Assembly: GCF_013408245.1 (NCBI RefSeq)
Contig: NZ_JACBYS010000002.1
Coordinates: 924,938-988,937, forward strand
DNA from: Duganella sp. 1224
Lineage (GTDB): Bacteria > Pseudomonadota > Gammaproteobacteria > Burkholderiales > Burkholderiaceae_D
Direction: 5' to 3'
DNA: 64,000 nucleotides
This document shows, piece by piece, positions 29,967-40,769 of the stretch. The notes under the pieces are model-generated. The model ran no database searches. It was given only the letters and a program-made list of their open reading frames with translations, and had not been told where the DNA came from. The number at the start of each line of letters is the position of its first letter. Within the stretch, counting starts at the first letter, position 1. Position numbers and translations under genes: made by a program.

Positions 29967-31052
29967 TCAGCTTTGTAGCAGCGTTTCTATGACGCCGGCA
30001 GACCCGAACACCGACCGCCGCAAACGGTCGTTGACGCCCAGCCACGCGGCATCCTGCGGCGGGGTTTCCACCAGGATCAGGCCGGCGCCGGTCTGGTCCA
30101 TATCGCGCAGCGCGGCATACAGGCCGTAGGCGTAGCCGGCAGCGTCGGCGGGCAGCATGCGCTGCGCATGCGCGGCGCCGGTCAGCGCGGACGGCAACGC
30201 ATGACCGATCAACGCCACCTTGATACCTTTCGCGTGCAGCTTGCCCAGCGTTTCCGCCAGCGCCCCGGCCGCCAGCATGGTCACCGGCGTGCGTGGCGCA
30301 TAGTGCGACTCCAGCGTGCCGGAAGCGCGCGGCGCAGCCTGGTCCGGCGCGGCCGGCAGCATGCCGATCACATCGGCAATCTGTTGCGCGCTGATGTGGC
30401 CCGGACGCAGCAGCACCGGTCCATGCGTTGCCAGCCGCGACATGTCGACAATCGTCGATTCAATGCCGACCTCGCTCGAACCGCCCTCCAGCACCATGCC
30501 CAGCGGACCGGCCGAGCAAGCCTCACCGCCGTTGAGCGCGCCGTCGTCGTGCGCGTCCATGCCGAACTCGTCGCGCACGTGCTGCGCGGTGGTCGGGCTG
30601 ACGTTGCCGAACTTGTTGGCCGAGGGCGCCGCCACGCCGCCCTTGCCGCCCTTAAAGGCCTGCAACAGCGCGATGGCGACCGGGTGCGACGGGCAGCGCA
30701 TGCCGACCGTATCCTGCCCGGCCGATACCGCATCCGGAATATCCGGATTGCGCTTCAGTATCAACGTCAGCGGCCCCGGCCAGAAGGCTTGCACCAGCTG
30801 GCGCGCCGCTTCCGGCACGTCGGTGGTCCAATGGTCGAGGTCAGCGCCGGGCGCGACGTGCACGATCACCGGGTGGTCGTGCGGCCGGCCCTTGGCTTCG
30901 TAGATGCGCGCCACGGCGGCCGGGTTTTCCGCGTCCGCGCCCAGGCCGTAGACGGTCTCGGTCGGGAACGCGACCAGGCCGCCCTCTTCCAAAATGGCCG
31001 AGGCGGCGGCGATATCCGCCGCGCTGGCGACGCTTGCGGCTGGCTGCTTCAC
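29967..31052 (-). CDS. tsaC: L-threonylcarbamoyladenylate synthase, long Sua5 form
   Basis: The 361-residue protein makes threonylcarbamoyl-AMP for tRNA t6A37 modification. The YrdC/TsaC domain, about 1-215, has [31 protein letters not shown] and [14 protein letters not shown] Sua5-specific C-terminal domain, about 235-361, follows with [14 protein letters not shown] and ILVETPP. It overlaps purK by four bases, so it is read as the last gene of the purC-purE-purK unit. Confidence 0.93.
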   Translation of the reverse strand: MKQPAASVASAADIAAASAILEEGGLVAFPTETVYGLGADAENPAAVARIYEAKGRPHDHPVIVHVAPGADLDHWTTDVPEAARQLVQAFWPGPLTLILKRNPDIPDAVSAGQDTVGMRCPSHPVAIALLQAFKGGKGGVAAPSANKFGNVSPTTAQHVRDEFGMDAHDDGALNGGEACSAGPLGMVLEGGSSEVGIESTIVDMSRLATHGPVLLRPGHISAQQIADVIGMLPAAPDQAAPRASGTLESHYAPRTPVTMLAAGALAETLGKLHAKGIKVALIGHALPSALTGAAHAQRMLPADAAGYAYGLYAALRDMDQTGAGLILVETPPQDAAWLGVNDRLRRSVFGSAGVIETLLQS

Positions 31053-32257
31053 GGCGCCGCCCCGACGTCGATGCCCAGCACGGCGCAGGCGGCGTTTAGC
31101 TGTTGCTGCGCTTGCTCCAGCGTCGGCGCGATGAAGGTCAGGTGACCCATCTTGCGCGCGCGGCGCGGATCGTCCTTTCCGTACAGGTGCAGATTGGCGC
31201 CCGGCAGCGCGAGGATTTCATCCCACGCCGGTTCGCGTGGCGTGTCGCTGTCGCCCTCGAACCAGACGTCGCCGAGAATATTCAGCATGACGGCCGGCGA
31301 ATGCTGGCGCACGTCGCCCAGCGGCAGGCGCGCCATGGCCCGCACCTGCTGCGCGAACTGGCTGGTGACGCAGGCGTCGATGGTGTAGTGGCCGCTGTTG
31401 TGCGGGCGCGGCGCCATCTCGTTGACCACCAGCGAACCATCGGTCAGCACGAAGAACTCGATGCACAGCACGCCCACGTAACCGAGCTCGGCCACGATGG
31501 CCTGCGCCGCCTTCTGCGCCTTCAGTGCGCTCTCGTCCGACACATGCGGGCCGGGCACGGTGGTGGTGAACAGGATGCCGTCGCGGTGCACGTTTTCGGC
31601 GATCGGGTAGACCACCGATTCGCCGTCATGGCCGCGCGCGGTCAGCACCGACACCTCATACGCCAGCGGCAGCATCTTCTCCAGCAGGCAAGTCACCTTG
31701 CCCATGGATTCAAACGCCGCCTGCACGTCGGCGCGCGACTTGACACGCACCTGGCCCTTGCCGTCGTAACCCATGCGCACGGTTTTCAGGATGCCCGGCA
31801 GCAGCTCGTCGCCGATGGCGTCGATGTCTTCCTGCGAAGCGATCACCTTGTGCGGCGCCGGCATCACGCCCGATTTATCGGCGCAGCTGACGAAGAACGA
31901 TTTCTCGGCGATGCGGTCCTGCGCCACCGACACGCCATGCGCGTTGGGCGCCACGAACACCGATTGCGCCAGGCGCGACAGGCTGTCCGCGGGGACGTTT
32001 TCAAACTCGGTGGTGACGGCGGCGCATTGCGCGGCCAGCGCGTCGAGGCCGGCGGCATCGCTGTAGCCGGCGTTGACCAGGCGCTGCGCGACCTGGCCGG
32101 CCGGGCAGTCTTCCGACGGTTCCAGCACGGCAACCTGGTAACCCATGGCCTGCGCGGCCTGGGCAAACATGCGGCCCAGCTGGCCGCCGCCCATCACGCC
32201 CAGCCAGGCGGGCGGATTGGCTTGCGGCAGGATGGCCTTGTACTTCGGATCAGTCAT
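31049..32257 (-). CDS. purK: N5-carboxyaminoimidazole ribonucleotide synthase
   Basis: This 402-residue ATP-grasp enzyme has [16 protein letters not shown] at the N-terminus, [12 protein letters not shown] and [18 protein letters not shown]. It carboxylates AIR with bicarbonate and ATP in purine synthesis, feeding PurE. It lies one base after purE and overlaps tsaC, typical of the purE-purK-tsaC run in Burkholderiales. Confidence 0.96.
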   Translation of the reverse strand: MTDPKYKAILPQANPPAWLGVMGGGQLGRMFAQAAQAMGYQVAVLEPSEDCPAGQVAQRLVNAGYSDAAGLDALAAQCAAVTTEFENVPADSLSRLAQSVFVAPNAHGVSVAQDRIAEKSFFVSCADKSGVMPAPHKVIASQEDIDAIGDELLPGILKTVRMGYDGKGQVRVKSRADVQAAFESMGKVTCLLEKMLPLAYEVSVLTARGHDGESVVYPIAENVHRDGILFTTTVPGPHVSDESALKAQKAAQAIVAELGYVGVLCIEFFVLTDGSLVVNEMAPRPHNSGHYTIDACVTSQFAQQVRAMARLPLGDVRQHSPAVMLNILGDVWFEGDSDTPREPAWDEILALPGANLHLYGKDDPRRARKMGHLTFIAPTLEQAQQQLNAACAVLGIDVGAAP

Positions 32258-32258
32258 C

Positions 32259-32759
32259 TTATTCCAGCGGCAGTTTCATGGCCTTGGCGGCCTCGGTTTG
32301 CGACACGCGGAAGGCTTCCAGCTTGTCGGCCAGCGCGGCGTCGGTCGACGCGATCATGGCCACGGCGGTCAGCGCCGCATTGGCCGCGCCCGCTTCGCCG
32401 ATGGCGAAGGTGGACACCGGCACGCCCTTCGGCATCTGCAGGATCGACAGCATGGAGTCTTCGCCGCGCAGGTACTTGGACGGCACCGGCACGCCCAGCA
32501 CCGGCACGATGGTCATGGCCGCCACCATGCCCGGCAGGTGCGCCGCGCCGCCGGCGCCGGCGATGATGGCGCGCAGGCCGCGCGCGCGCGCGCTCTTGGC
32601 GTAGGCGTACATCTCATCCGGCATGCGGTGCGCGGAAATCACCTGCGCTTCAAACGGCACGCCGAACTGCTTGAGGATGTTGACGGCGTTCTGCATCACG
32701 TCCCAGTCCGAGGACGAGCCCATGATGACGCCGACCAGTGGCTTCTGTTGATCGCTCAT
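32259..32759 (-). CDS. purE: N5-CAIR mutase
   Basis: This 166-residue class I PurE has [26 protein letters not shown] and [18 protein letters not shown]. It moves the carboxylate of N5-CAIR to C4 to give CAIR. It sits between purC and purK with gaps of a few bases, so the three enzymes are coexpressed. Confidence 0.96.
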   Translation of the reverse strand: MSDQQKPLVGVIMGSSSDWDVMQNAVNILKQFGVPFEAQVISAHRMPDEMYAYAKSARARGLRAIIAGAGGAAHLPGMVAAMTIVPVLGVPVPSKYLRGEDSMLSILQMPKGVPVSTFAIGEAGAANAALTAVAMIASTDAALADKLEAFRVSQTEAAKAMKLPLE

Positions 32760-32762
32760 CGC

Positions 32763-33659
32763 TCAGGCCTTCAGCTTTTCGCCGGTCAGGCGTTCGATGG
32801 CTTCGAAGTACTTGGCCTGGGTCTTGGCGATGACGTCGGCCGGCAGCGCCGGCGCCGGCGCAGTCTTGCCCCAGTCGGTCAGGGTTTCCAGGTAGTCGCG
32901 CACGAACTGCTTGTCGAACGATGGCGGCGAGATGCCGGTGGCGTACGAGTCGGCCGGCCAGAAGCGCGACGAGTCGGCGGTCAGCACTTCGTCCATCAGG
33001 TGCATGACGCCGTTTTCGTCCAGGCCGAATTCGAACTTGGTGTCGGCGATGATGATGCCGCGCGAGGCGGCGTATTCGGACGCTTCGGTGTACAGCTTGA
33101 TGGCAACGTCGCGCATCTTGGTGGCCAGTTCGGTGCCGATGCGTTTTTCCATGTCCTCGAAGCTGATGTTTTCGTCGTGCTCGCCGATGTCGGCCTTGGC
33201 GGCCGGCGTGAAGATCGGCTGCGGCAGCTTCTCGGCCTGCTTCAGGCCTGCCGGCAGCTGGATGCCGCAGATGGCGCCGGTGGCCTGGTAGTCTTTCCAG
33301 CCCGAGCCGATGATGTAGCCGCGCACCACCGCTTCCACCAGGATCGGCTTCAGGCGCTTGGCGACCACGGCGCGGCCTTTGACCTGCTCCACCTCGTCCG
33401 GCGCCACCACGGATTCCGGCGCCACGCCGGTCAGGTGGTTCGGCACGATGTGGCCCAGTTTCTCGAACCAGAAATCGGTCATCTGGTTCAACACCATGCC
33501 CTTGCCGGGAATCGGTTCATTCATGACAACATCGAAGGCCGACAGGCGGTCGGAGGTGACGATGAGGATTTTGTCATCGCCGACAGCGTAGTTGTCGCGG
33601 ACTTTGCCGTGGCCGAGGAGTGGCAGGGACTTGATGGAGGACTGGTAGAGGCTGTTCAT
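32763..33659 (-). CDS. purC: SAICAR synthase
   Basis: The 298-residue enzyme couples CAIR and aspartate using ATP. It has [26 protein letters not shown] near the N-terminus, [27 protein letters not shown] and [10 protein letters not shown]. The start at 33659 ([18 protein letters not shown]) gives the normal family N-terminus; an in-frame extension would begin inside the family B repeat. No strong ribosome binding site is seen. Confidence 0.95.
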   Translation of the reverse strand: MNSLYQSSIKSLPLLGHGKVRDNYAVGDDKILIVTSDRLSAFDVVMNEPIPGKGMVLNQMTDFWFEKLGHIVPNHLTGVAPESVVAPDEVEQVKGRAVVAKRLKPILVEAVVRGYIIGSGWKDYQATGAICGIQLPAGLKQAEKLPQPIFTPAAKADIGEHDENISFEDMEKRIGTELATKMRDVAIKLYTEASEYAASRGIIIADTKFEFGLDENGVMHLMDEVLTADSSRFWPADSYATGISPPSFDKQFVRDYLETLTDWGKTAPAPALPADVIAKTQAKYFEAIERLTGEKLKA

Positions 33660-33750
33660 AGCAGGGGAATGTAATGAAAAAGCAAAAACCGGCGGGAGGA
33701 AGCCTCGATCGCCGGTCGAAAGAGTCGGCCAGACCCGCGCCACCACCACC

Positions 33751-33830
33751 GTCATTCCCGCGCAGGCGGGAATCCATAGCACCGCTGAGCAGAGTCAGCA
33801 TGGATTCCTGCTTTCGCAGGAATGACGGGG
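33751..33830. repeat. Family B double-hairpin repeat, copy 1 (purC/fba)
   Basis: Two stem-loops lie in tandem: TTCCCGC-GCAG-GCGGGAA and TTCCTGC-TTTC-GCAGGAA. They are bracketed by GTCATT and AATGAC, so the whole unit can also fold on itself. The connector contains CCATAGCA, GCTGAGCAGAGTCAGC and ATGG. It lies downstream of fba and upstream of purC. Confidence 0.85.
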
Positions 33831-33869
33831 TGTGTGGCGCGGGCCTTAAAGCCGTTCCAAAACGAGATT

Positions 33870-34934
33870 TTACTTCACAATCTGGGCCAACTCGCCGGCC
33901 TTGTAGCGTTCCGCCATTTTTTCCAGTGGAATTGGCTTGATTTTCGACGCCTGGCCTTCGCAGCCAAACGCCTGGAAGCGCGCGCGCACCACTTCCTCGG
34001 CGGCGGCGCGGGCCGGCTTGAGGAAGTCGCGCGGGTCGAACTTGGACGGGTTCTGGAACATGTACTTGCGCACGGCGGCGGTCATGGCCAGGCGGATGTC
34101 GGTGTCGATGTTGATCTTGCGCACGCCGTGACGGATGCCTTCCTGGATTTCTTCGACCGGCACGCCGTAGGTTTCCTTCATGTCGCCGCCAAATTCGCGG
34201 ATGATGGCCAGCAGTTCCTGCGGCACCGACGACGAGCCGTGCATCACCAGGTGGGTGTTGGGGATGCGCGCATGGATTTCCTTGATGCGGTCGATGGCCA
34301 GGATGTCGCCGGTTGGCTTGCGGGTGAACTTGTAGGCGCCGTGGGAGGTGCCGATGGCGATGGCCAGCGCGTCGCACTGGGTTTTCTGCACGAAGTCGGC
34401 GGCCTGGGCCACGTCGGTCAGCAGTTGTTCGCGGGTCATGGTGCCGTCGGCGCCGTGGCCGTCTTCCTTGTCGCCCTTCATGGTTTCCAGCGAACCGAGC
34501 ACGCCCAGCTCGGCTTCCACCGTCACGCCGATGGCGTGCGAGAACTTGACCACTTCGCGCGACACGTCGACGTTGTATTCGTACGAGGCGACCGACTTGC
34601 CGTCGGCTTCCAGCGAACCGTCCATCATCACCGAGCTGAAGCCCGAGCGGATGGCGGCCATGCAGACCGCCGGCGACTGGCCGTGGTCCTGGTGCATGAC
34701 GACCGGAATGTGCGGGTAGGCTTCGATGGCGGCGTCGATCAGGTGGCGCAGGAACGCTTCGCCAGCGTACTTGCGGGCGCCGGCCGACGCTTGCATGATG
34801 ACCGGCGCGTTCAGCGCGTCGGCGGCAGCCATGATGGCCTGCACTTGCTCCAGGTTGTTGACGTTGAACGCAGGGATGCCATAGCCGTTTTCAGCGGCGT
34901 GGTCCAGCAGTTGACGCATGGATACGAGGGACAT
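33870..34934 (-). CDS. fba: Class II fructose-bisphosphate aldolase
   Basis: This 354-residue zinc aldolase of the CbbA type has [31 protein letters not shown] opening, [13 protein letters not shown] (zinc His and catalytic Asp), [18 protein letters not shown] and MHGSSSVP. It cleaves fructose 1,6-bisphosphate in glycolysis or joins trioses in gluconeogenesis. It follows pyk in the leftward pgk-pyk-fba run. Family B repeats lie on both sides. Confidence 0.96.
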   Translation of the reverse strand: MSLVSMRQLLDHAAENGYGIPAFNVNNLEQVQAIMAAADALNAPVIMQASAGARKYAGEAFLRHLIDAAIEAYPHIPVVMHQDHGQSPAVCMAAIRSGFSSVMMDGSLEADGKSVASYEYNVDVSREVVKFSHAIGVTVEAELGVLGSLETMKGDKEDGHGADGTMTREQLLTDVAQAADFVQKTQCDALAIAIGTSHGAYKFTRKPTGDILAIDRIKEIHARIPNTHLVMHGSSSVPQELLAIIREFGGDMKETYGVPVEEIQEGIRHGVRKINIDTDIRLAMTAAVRKYMFQNPSKFDPRDFLKPARAAAEEVVRARFQAFGCEGQASKIKPIPLEKMAERYKAGELAQIVK

Positions 34935-34965
34935 GGTAATACTCCAATCACAATAAAAAAACCTG

Positions 34966-35052
34966 TCACCGCCGCCCCGGCGAACGCCGGGGCCCATACG
35001 TCGGCTGCCATTCAGGCGCAGCATGGGTGCCGGCTTGCGCCGGCACGACGGG
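34966..35052. repeat. Family B double-hairpin repeat, copy 2 (fba/pyk)
   Basis: The architecture is the same as copy 1 with different stems: CCCCGGC-GAAC-GCCGGGG and GTGCCGGC-TTGC-GCCGGCAC. GTCA flanks one end and ACGACGGG the other. The connector keeps CCATA, GGCTG, CAGC and ATGG. On the minus strand it is followed shortly by a run of seven T before the fba ribosome binding site, so it could also attenuate pyk-to-fba read-through. Confidence 0.8.
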
Positions 35053-35054
35053 TG

Positions 35055-36503
35055 TTAACTAAATTCGCCAACCTTCACGATCTTCAGCGCATTGGTGCCG
35101 CCGGCCTGGCCCATCGGCGAGCCCCAGGTGACCACGATCAGGTCGCCCTTCTTGACTACGCCCTGCGCGACCAGCAATTCCTCGGCTTTCTTCAGCACCG
35201 CGGTGCTGCTGCCTTCCTGGAGCAAATTGTATGCCTTCACGTTGCGATACAGCGATACTTTACGCAGCGTGGTGGTCGACGGCGTCAGCGCGTAGATCGG
35301 CGTGTCGATGTTGTGGCGGCTCATCCACAGTGCGGTCGAGCCCGACTCGGTCAGCGCCACGATGGCCTTCACCGCCAGGTGGTGCGCGGTGAACAGCGCG
35401 CCGTAGGCGATCGACTGGTCGATGCGGGTAAAGGTCGCGTTGAGGAAGTCGGCGTCCAGCTTGTTGTACTCGGAACGCTCGGCTTCCACGCAAATGGCGG
35501 CCATCATTTCCACCGTTTCGATCGGGTAGCGGCCCGAGGCGGTCTCGGCCGACGTCATCACGGCGTCGGTGCCGTCCAGCACGGCGTTGGCCACGTCCGA
35601 CACCTCGGCGCGGGTCGGCACGGCGTTGAAGATCATCGACTCCATCATCTGGGTCGCGGTGATCGCCAGCTTGTTCGATTCGCGCGCCATGCGGATCATG
35701 CGCTTTTGCAGCGCCGGCACCGCCGCGTTGCCCACTTCCACCGCCAGGTCGCCGCGCGCCACCATGATGCCGTCCGAGGCGTCGAGGATCTCCTGCAGCA
35801 GCGGGATCGCTTCGGCGCGCTCGATCTTGGCGATCATCATCGGCTTGTGGCCAAAGGCCTCGCCGGCGATGTTGGCCAGCTGGCGCGCCATTTCCATGTC
35901 GGTCGCGCTTTTCGGGAACGAGATCGCCAGGTAGTCGGCCTGGAAACTCATGGCCGTCTTGATGTCTTCCATGTCCTTGGCGGTCAGCGCCGGCGCGGTC
36001 AGGCCGCCGCCCAGGCGGTTGATGCCCTTGTTGTTGGACAGCTCGCCGCCGATCTTGACGACGGTGTAAATCTCGCTGCCCACCACTTTTTCCACCACCA
36101 GCACGATCAGGCCGTCGTTCAGCAGCAGCTGGTCGTCCGGACGCACATCCTGCGGCAGCGCCTTGTAGTCGAGGCCGACGCGCTCCTGGTTGCCCAGTTC
36201 GCCGTTCTCGCCCCACTTGGCGTCCAGGATGAACTTGTCGCCCTTGGCCAGCTCGATCTTGCCGTTCTCAAACTTGCCGACGCGGATTTTCGGTCCCTGC
36301 ATGTCCGCCATGATCGCCACCTCGCGGCCGCACTCGGCGGCGGCCTCGCGCACCAGGCGGGCGCGGTCGATGTGGTCCTGCGCCTTGCCGTGCGAGAAAT
36401 TCAGGCGCACGACATCGACACCGGCACGTATCATTTTGACCAGTACGTTGAAGTCGGTAGAAGCTGGGCCGATCGTGGCGACAATTTTGGTGCTACGAGA
36501 CAT
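35055..36503 (-). CDS. pyk: Pyruvate kinase
   Basis: The 482-residue enzyme has STKIVATIGPAS, VVRLNFSHG, MADMQGPKIRVG, IMVARGDLAVEVG and ITATQMMESM, the substrate, potassium and magnesium site motifs. It transfers phosphate from PEP to ADP. It is the middle gene of pgk-pyk-fba. Its own upstream region contains a 17-base perfect palindrome. Confidence 0.96.
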   Translation of the reverse strand: MSRSTKIVATIGPASTDFNVLVKMIRAGVDVVRLNFSHGKAQDHIDRARLVREAAAECGREVAIMADMQGPKIRVGKFENGKIELAKGDKFILDAKWGENGELGNQERVGLDYKALPQDVRPDDQLLLNDGLIVLVVEKVVGSEIYTVVKIGGELSNNKGINRLGGGLTAPALTAKDMEDIKTAMSFQADYLAISFPKSATDMEMARQLANIAGEAFGHKPMMIAKIERAEAIPLLQEILDASDGIMVARGDLAVEVGNAAVPALQKRMIRMARESNKLAITATQMMESMIFNAVPTRAEVSDVANAVLDGTDAVMTSAETASGRYPIETVEMMAAICVEAERSEYNKLDADFLNATFTRIDQSIAYGALFTAHHLAVKAIVALTESGSTALWMSRHNIDTPIYALTPSTTTLRKVSLYRNVKAYNLLQEGSSTAVLKKAEELLVAQGVVKKGDLIVVTWGSPMGQAGGTNALKIVKVGEFS

Positions 36504-36587
36504 AGTATTCCTTAGCGATAGGTCATGCGAACAGTTCCCGCAGGGGCGGAAACCCGGGTTTTATTGTGGTTAAGACATCAAATCTGT

Positions 36588-36604
36588 AAATCTGTTACAG
36601 ATTT
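36588..36604. promoter_or_regulatory. Perfect palindrome upstream of pyk
   Basis: AAATCTG-TTA-CAGATTT is a perfect 17-base dyad, preceded by a second ATCTGTAAA word. It lies 85-101 bases upstream of the pyk start in the pgk-pyk spacer. A looser CTGT...ACAG dyad lies in the pgk upstream region (near 37951-37974). The form suggests a repressor or activator operator for glycolytic genes; the regulator is unknown. Confidence 0.45.
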
Positions 36605-36678
36605 GACGCCCTTCCCAGGCATTACCTGGATTCTACTGTTAATTTGCTACAAAGCACGACCGTGCTATTTTCTATACT

Positions 36679-37893
<1,215 letters not shown>

Positions 37894-37960
37894 GGCTACC
37901 CAAGGTCGAGTTGTTGGAAGATCGCTATTTTACCTGAACCGCAACGTGATTTTTCTGTTA

Positions 37961-38293
37961 TTAAGTTACAGAAATCAGCCTCAACGCGGTAAAGAACACC
38001 ATGCCGAAGATGATGGTTTCCAGCATATTGCGACGCAGCAAATAATAGATCGTCGCAGCAATGCCGGCCAGCAGCTTGTAATTGCTGGCATCCAGCACCG
38101 CCTGGCCATCGGCGGCCAGGATCAGGTCCGGCGCCACGATGGCCGCCAGCGCGCAGGCCGGCGCGTAGCGCAGCATCTCCTGCACCCGCTTGGGGATGGT
38201 GATGTGGTGGCCGACCAGCCAGAAGGCGCTGCGCGTGGCGGCGGTGGCCAGCGCCAGCACAAAGATCACCACCCAGATTTCCCAGTCAGCCAC
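37961..38293 (-). CDS. azlD: AzlD-type branched-chain amino acid exporter subunit
   Basis: This small membrane protein of 110 residues has three to four helices: WEIWVVIFVLALATAATRS, MLRYAPACALAAIVAPDLIL, NYKLLAGIAATIYYLL, ETIIFGMVFFTALRL. GTG 38293 was chosen because GAGG precedes it at the right distance; a TTG at 38326 is a weaker option. It overlaps the azlC stop by eight bases. With AzlC it forms an exporter for branched-chain amino acids. Confidence 0.85.
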   Translation of the reverse strand: MADWEIWVVIFVLALATAATRSAFWLVGHHITIPKRVQEMLRYAPACALAAIVAPDLILAADGQAVLDASNYKLLAGIAATIYYLLRRNMLETIIFGMVFFTALRLISVT

Positions 38294-39032
38294 GCTTGCC
38301 TCGCCATTTTTCCGAAGTTTCTTCAATCAGCATCGCCGTCAGCATGCCGATCAGCACCGCCGCCAGCAGGCCCAGCTTGTACGGCAGCGCATGCGCCAGC
38401 ACCGACACGGCGCCGGCCACCAGCACGCCGCACAGCGCCGGCCGCCCTGCCGTCAGCGGGATCATCACGCAAATAATCGCCAACGTGCCGGCAAAACTCA
38501 GGTTCCACTCCGGCGGCACCGCGCTGCCGAGGAAAATGCCGGCAATCGAGCCGATCTGCCAGGACGCCCAGTTGGGGTACAGCAGCCCTTTCAGGTACGA
38601 CAATTTGCCCAGCTGCGGCGCTTCGGAAGGAAATTTTTGCAGGAACAGCGCCACTGAAATGTCGCCCGACACATAGCCCAGCATCAGGCGCTGGCGCCAC
38701 GGCAGATGGGAAAAATGCGGCGCCAGCAGCGCGGAAAAGATCACAAAGCGCAGATTGACCACCAGCGCGGTCACGAAAATGACCCAGATCGGCGCGCCGG
38801 CGGCGATCAGCGGCAGCGAGGCCAGTTGGGCGGAGCCGGCAAACACCACCAGCGTCATGCCCAGCGCCTGCGGTATCGTCAGGCCGGACTTGACCATGGC
38901 GATGCCCACCACCAGGCCCCAGGCGCCGATGCCAAACAGCGACGGCAGGCCGGTCTTGACGCCGGCGCGCCAGGACGGTTCGTGGTGGGTGTCCACGCTG
39001 GGCGGCGCGGCTGTGCTGCTCGATTCGGTCAT
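38286..39032 (-). CDS. azlC: AzlC-type branched-chain amino acid exporter subunit
   Basis: The 248-residue membrane protein has GVKTGLPSLFGIGAWGLVVGIAMVKSGLTIPQALGMTLVVFAGSAQLA, typical of AzlC/YgaZ, followed by further helices including VNLRFVIFSA. It is translationally coupled to azlD. No Lrp-type regulator or aminotransferase gene lies adjacent. Confidence 0.92.
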   Translation of the reverse strand: MTESSSTAAPPSVDTHHEPSWRAGVKTGLPSLFGIGAWGLVVGIAMVKSGLTIPQALGMTLVVFAGSAQLASLPLIAAGAPIWVIFVTALVVNLRFVIFSALLAPHFSHLPWRQRLMLGYVSGDISVALFLQKFPSEAPQLGKLSYLKGLLYPNWASWQIGSIAGIFLGSAVPPEWNLSFAGTLAIICVMIPLTAGRPALCGVLVAGAVSVLAHALPYKLGLLAAVLIGMLTAMLIEETSEKWRGKRG

Positions 39033-39165
39033 GATGGTTGTGGCATTCCTGCCACATGGCGGGCTGGGCCGGTGTTGTAGAGGCGCTATTTTACCGACGA
39101 TTTTTGCCAAATGCGCGAATCCGTTAAAATCGTGCTTTTCTCTCAGCCATCCGGAGCCACCAGAC

Positions 39166-39366
39166 ATGACCAACCCAAACACCGCCGCAAACGCAGTTGA
39201 ACTCGATGGCAAAGACCTGCCGGCCCACTGCCCGAACCCTGCCATGCCGCTGTGGTCGTCGCATCCGCGCGTGTTCCTGGAATTCGACGCCCACGGCGTG
39301 GCCAAGTGCCCTTACTGCGGCACCGCCTACCGCCTGAAGCCAGGCACCGTGGTCGGCCACCACTAA
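39166..39366 (+). CDS. Zinc-finger domain protein (CHCC type)
   Basis: The 66-residue protein has a zinc ligand set Cys22, His33, Cys48 and Cys51 in HCPNPAMPLWSSHPRV and AKCPYCGTAY, matching the zf-CHCC family related to the complex I subunit NDUFS6. It is short but the motif is complete and a CCGGAG ribosome binding site precedes it. It heads a rightward run with three further genes. Function is unknown. Confidence 0.9.
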   Translation: MTNPNTAANAVELDGKDLPAHCPNPAMPLWSSHPRVFLEFDAHGVAKCPYCGTAYRLKPGTVVGHH

Positions 39367-39383
39367 TCCAGCGTCGGCCCGCC

Positions 39384-39806
39384 ATGCCATCCAAGAAAAC
39401 GCACAACGGCAGCGCCGCTGAGACCGAAGCCGCTTTCTACGACGCCCTCAACCGCGCCGACCTGGAAGCCTTGATGGCCTTGTGGGCGGACGACGACGAA
39501 ATCGTCTGCATCCATCCGGGCGGCGTGCGCCTGATCGGCCACGCAGCCATCCGCGCCTCCTGGGCCGCCATCCTCGAACATGGCGGCCTGCACATCCTGC
39601 CGTCGCAGTTGCACGAGACGCACACCTTGATGAGCTCGGTCCACACGGTGGTCGAGGGCACCACCGCCGCCAGCGGCGAACCGGCGCACCTGCTGGCCAC
39701 CAATGTGTATGCGAAAACGCCGAAAGGCTGGCGCATTGTGCTGCACCATGTCTCCATCGCGCCCGGTCCGGCGCCGGTCGACACCCACAGCCAGATCCTG
39801 CACTAA
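39384..39806 (+). CDS. NTF2-like (DUF4440/SnoaL-type) protein
   Basis: The 140-residue protein begins with a helix AAETEAAFYDALNRADLEALMALWADDDEIVCIHPGG and continues with strands ending WRIVLHHVSIAPG, the SnoaL/ketosteroid-isomerase-like fold. Several such bacterial proteins bind or isomerise small molecules. It starts 17 bases after the zinc-finger gene and is probably cotranscribed with it. Confidence 0.85.
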   Translation: MPSKKTHNGSAAETEAAFYDALNRADLEALMALWADDDEIVCIHPGGVRLIGHAAIRASWAAILEHGGLHILPSQLHETHTLMSSVHTVVEGTTAASGEPAHLLATNVYAKTPKGWRIVLHHVSIAPGPAPVDTHSQILH

Positions 39807-39812
39807 GCCGCC

Positions 39813-40769
39813 GTGAAATACAGCGCACCGTTCTGGCTGCCGAGCGGCCATCTGCAGACCATTTATCCGGCGCTGCTGATCCGCAAGCCGGCGGTGCGCT
39901 TCCGCCGCGAACGCTGGGACACGCCGGACGGCGACTTCATCGATATCGACTTTGTCGACGGCGCGCCGGACCAGCCCTTCGTGGTACTGTTCCACGGCCT
40001 GGAAGGCTCGTCGGACAGCCACTATGCGCGCGCCCTGATGGCCGAGGCCCAGGCGCGCGGCTGGTCCGGCGCCGTGCCGCACTTTCGCGGCTGCTCGGGC
40101 GAAGCCAACCGGGCGCCACGCTTCTACCACTCCGGCGACGCCGCCGAAATCGACTGGATCATCCGCCGCCTGCACGCCCGGCGCGTGGCGGCCGGCGCCA
40201 CCGGCAAGTTCTACGCCACCGGCGTCTCGCTGGGCGGCAACGCGCTGCTGTGCTGGCTGGGCGAGTCGCAGCATGATGCCGAGTTCGTCAACGCCGCCTG
40301 CGCCGTCTCCGCGCCGCTGGACCTGGCGCAGGGCGGCGTATCGCTGTCGAGCGGCTTCAACATGGTGTACACGCGCATGTTCCTGCAGACGCTGAAACCG
40401 AAATGCGTAGCCAAACTACAGCAGTTCCCCGGCCTGTTCGATCTGGACGCGCTGCACGCCGCGCGCGACCTGTACGCCTTCGACAACATCGTCACCGCGC
40501 CGCTGCACGGCTACCGCAACACCGAGGACTACTGGGACCGCGCCAGCGCCAAGCACGTGCTCAACGACATCACCGTGCCGACGCTGGTGCTGAACGCCAA
40601 GAACGATCCCTTCCTGCCCGGCCGCCACTTGCCGCAACGTGCGTCGCCGCGCGTGGTATTGGATTATCCTGAGCATGGCGGCCATGTCGGCTTTGCCGTT
40701 GGCGGGCCGCCGGGGCGCATCACCTGGCTGCCCGGCAAGCTGATCCACTTCCTCGAACAACATGGATGA
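39813..40769 (+). CDS. YheT-family alpha/beta hydrolase
   Basis: The 318-residue protein begins with GTG, six bases after the previous stop. PFWLPSGHLQTIYPALL is the YheT/ABHD N-terminal signature; LFHGLEGSSDSHY, the nucleophile elbow TGVSLGGNAL, LVLNAKNDPFLPG (Asp) and PEHGGHVGF (His) complete the catalytic set. It is probably a cytoplasmic esterase; natural substrates of this family are poorly defined. It overlaps the next gene by eight bases. Confidence 0.92.
   Translation: MKYSAPFWLPSGHLQTIYPALLIRKPAVRFRRERWDTPDGDFIDIDFVDGAPDQPFVVLFHGLEGSSDSHYARALMAEAQARGWSGAVPHFRGCSGEANRAPRFYHSGDAAEIDWIIRRLHARRVAAGATGKFYATGVSLGGNALLCWLGESQHDAEFVNAACAVSAPLDLAQGGVSLSSGFNMVYTRMFLQTLKPKCVAKLQQFPGLFDLDALHAARDLYAFDNIVTAPLHGYRNTEDYWDRASAKHVLNDITVPTLVLNAKNDPFLPGRHLPQRASPRVVLDYPEHGGHVGFAVGGPPGRITWLPGKLIHFLEQHG

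Noticed and set aside
33751..33830. CRISPR-like repeat
   Set aside because: The unit occurs singly at each site with no spacer series; it is a dispersed hairpin repeat.
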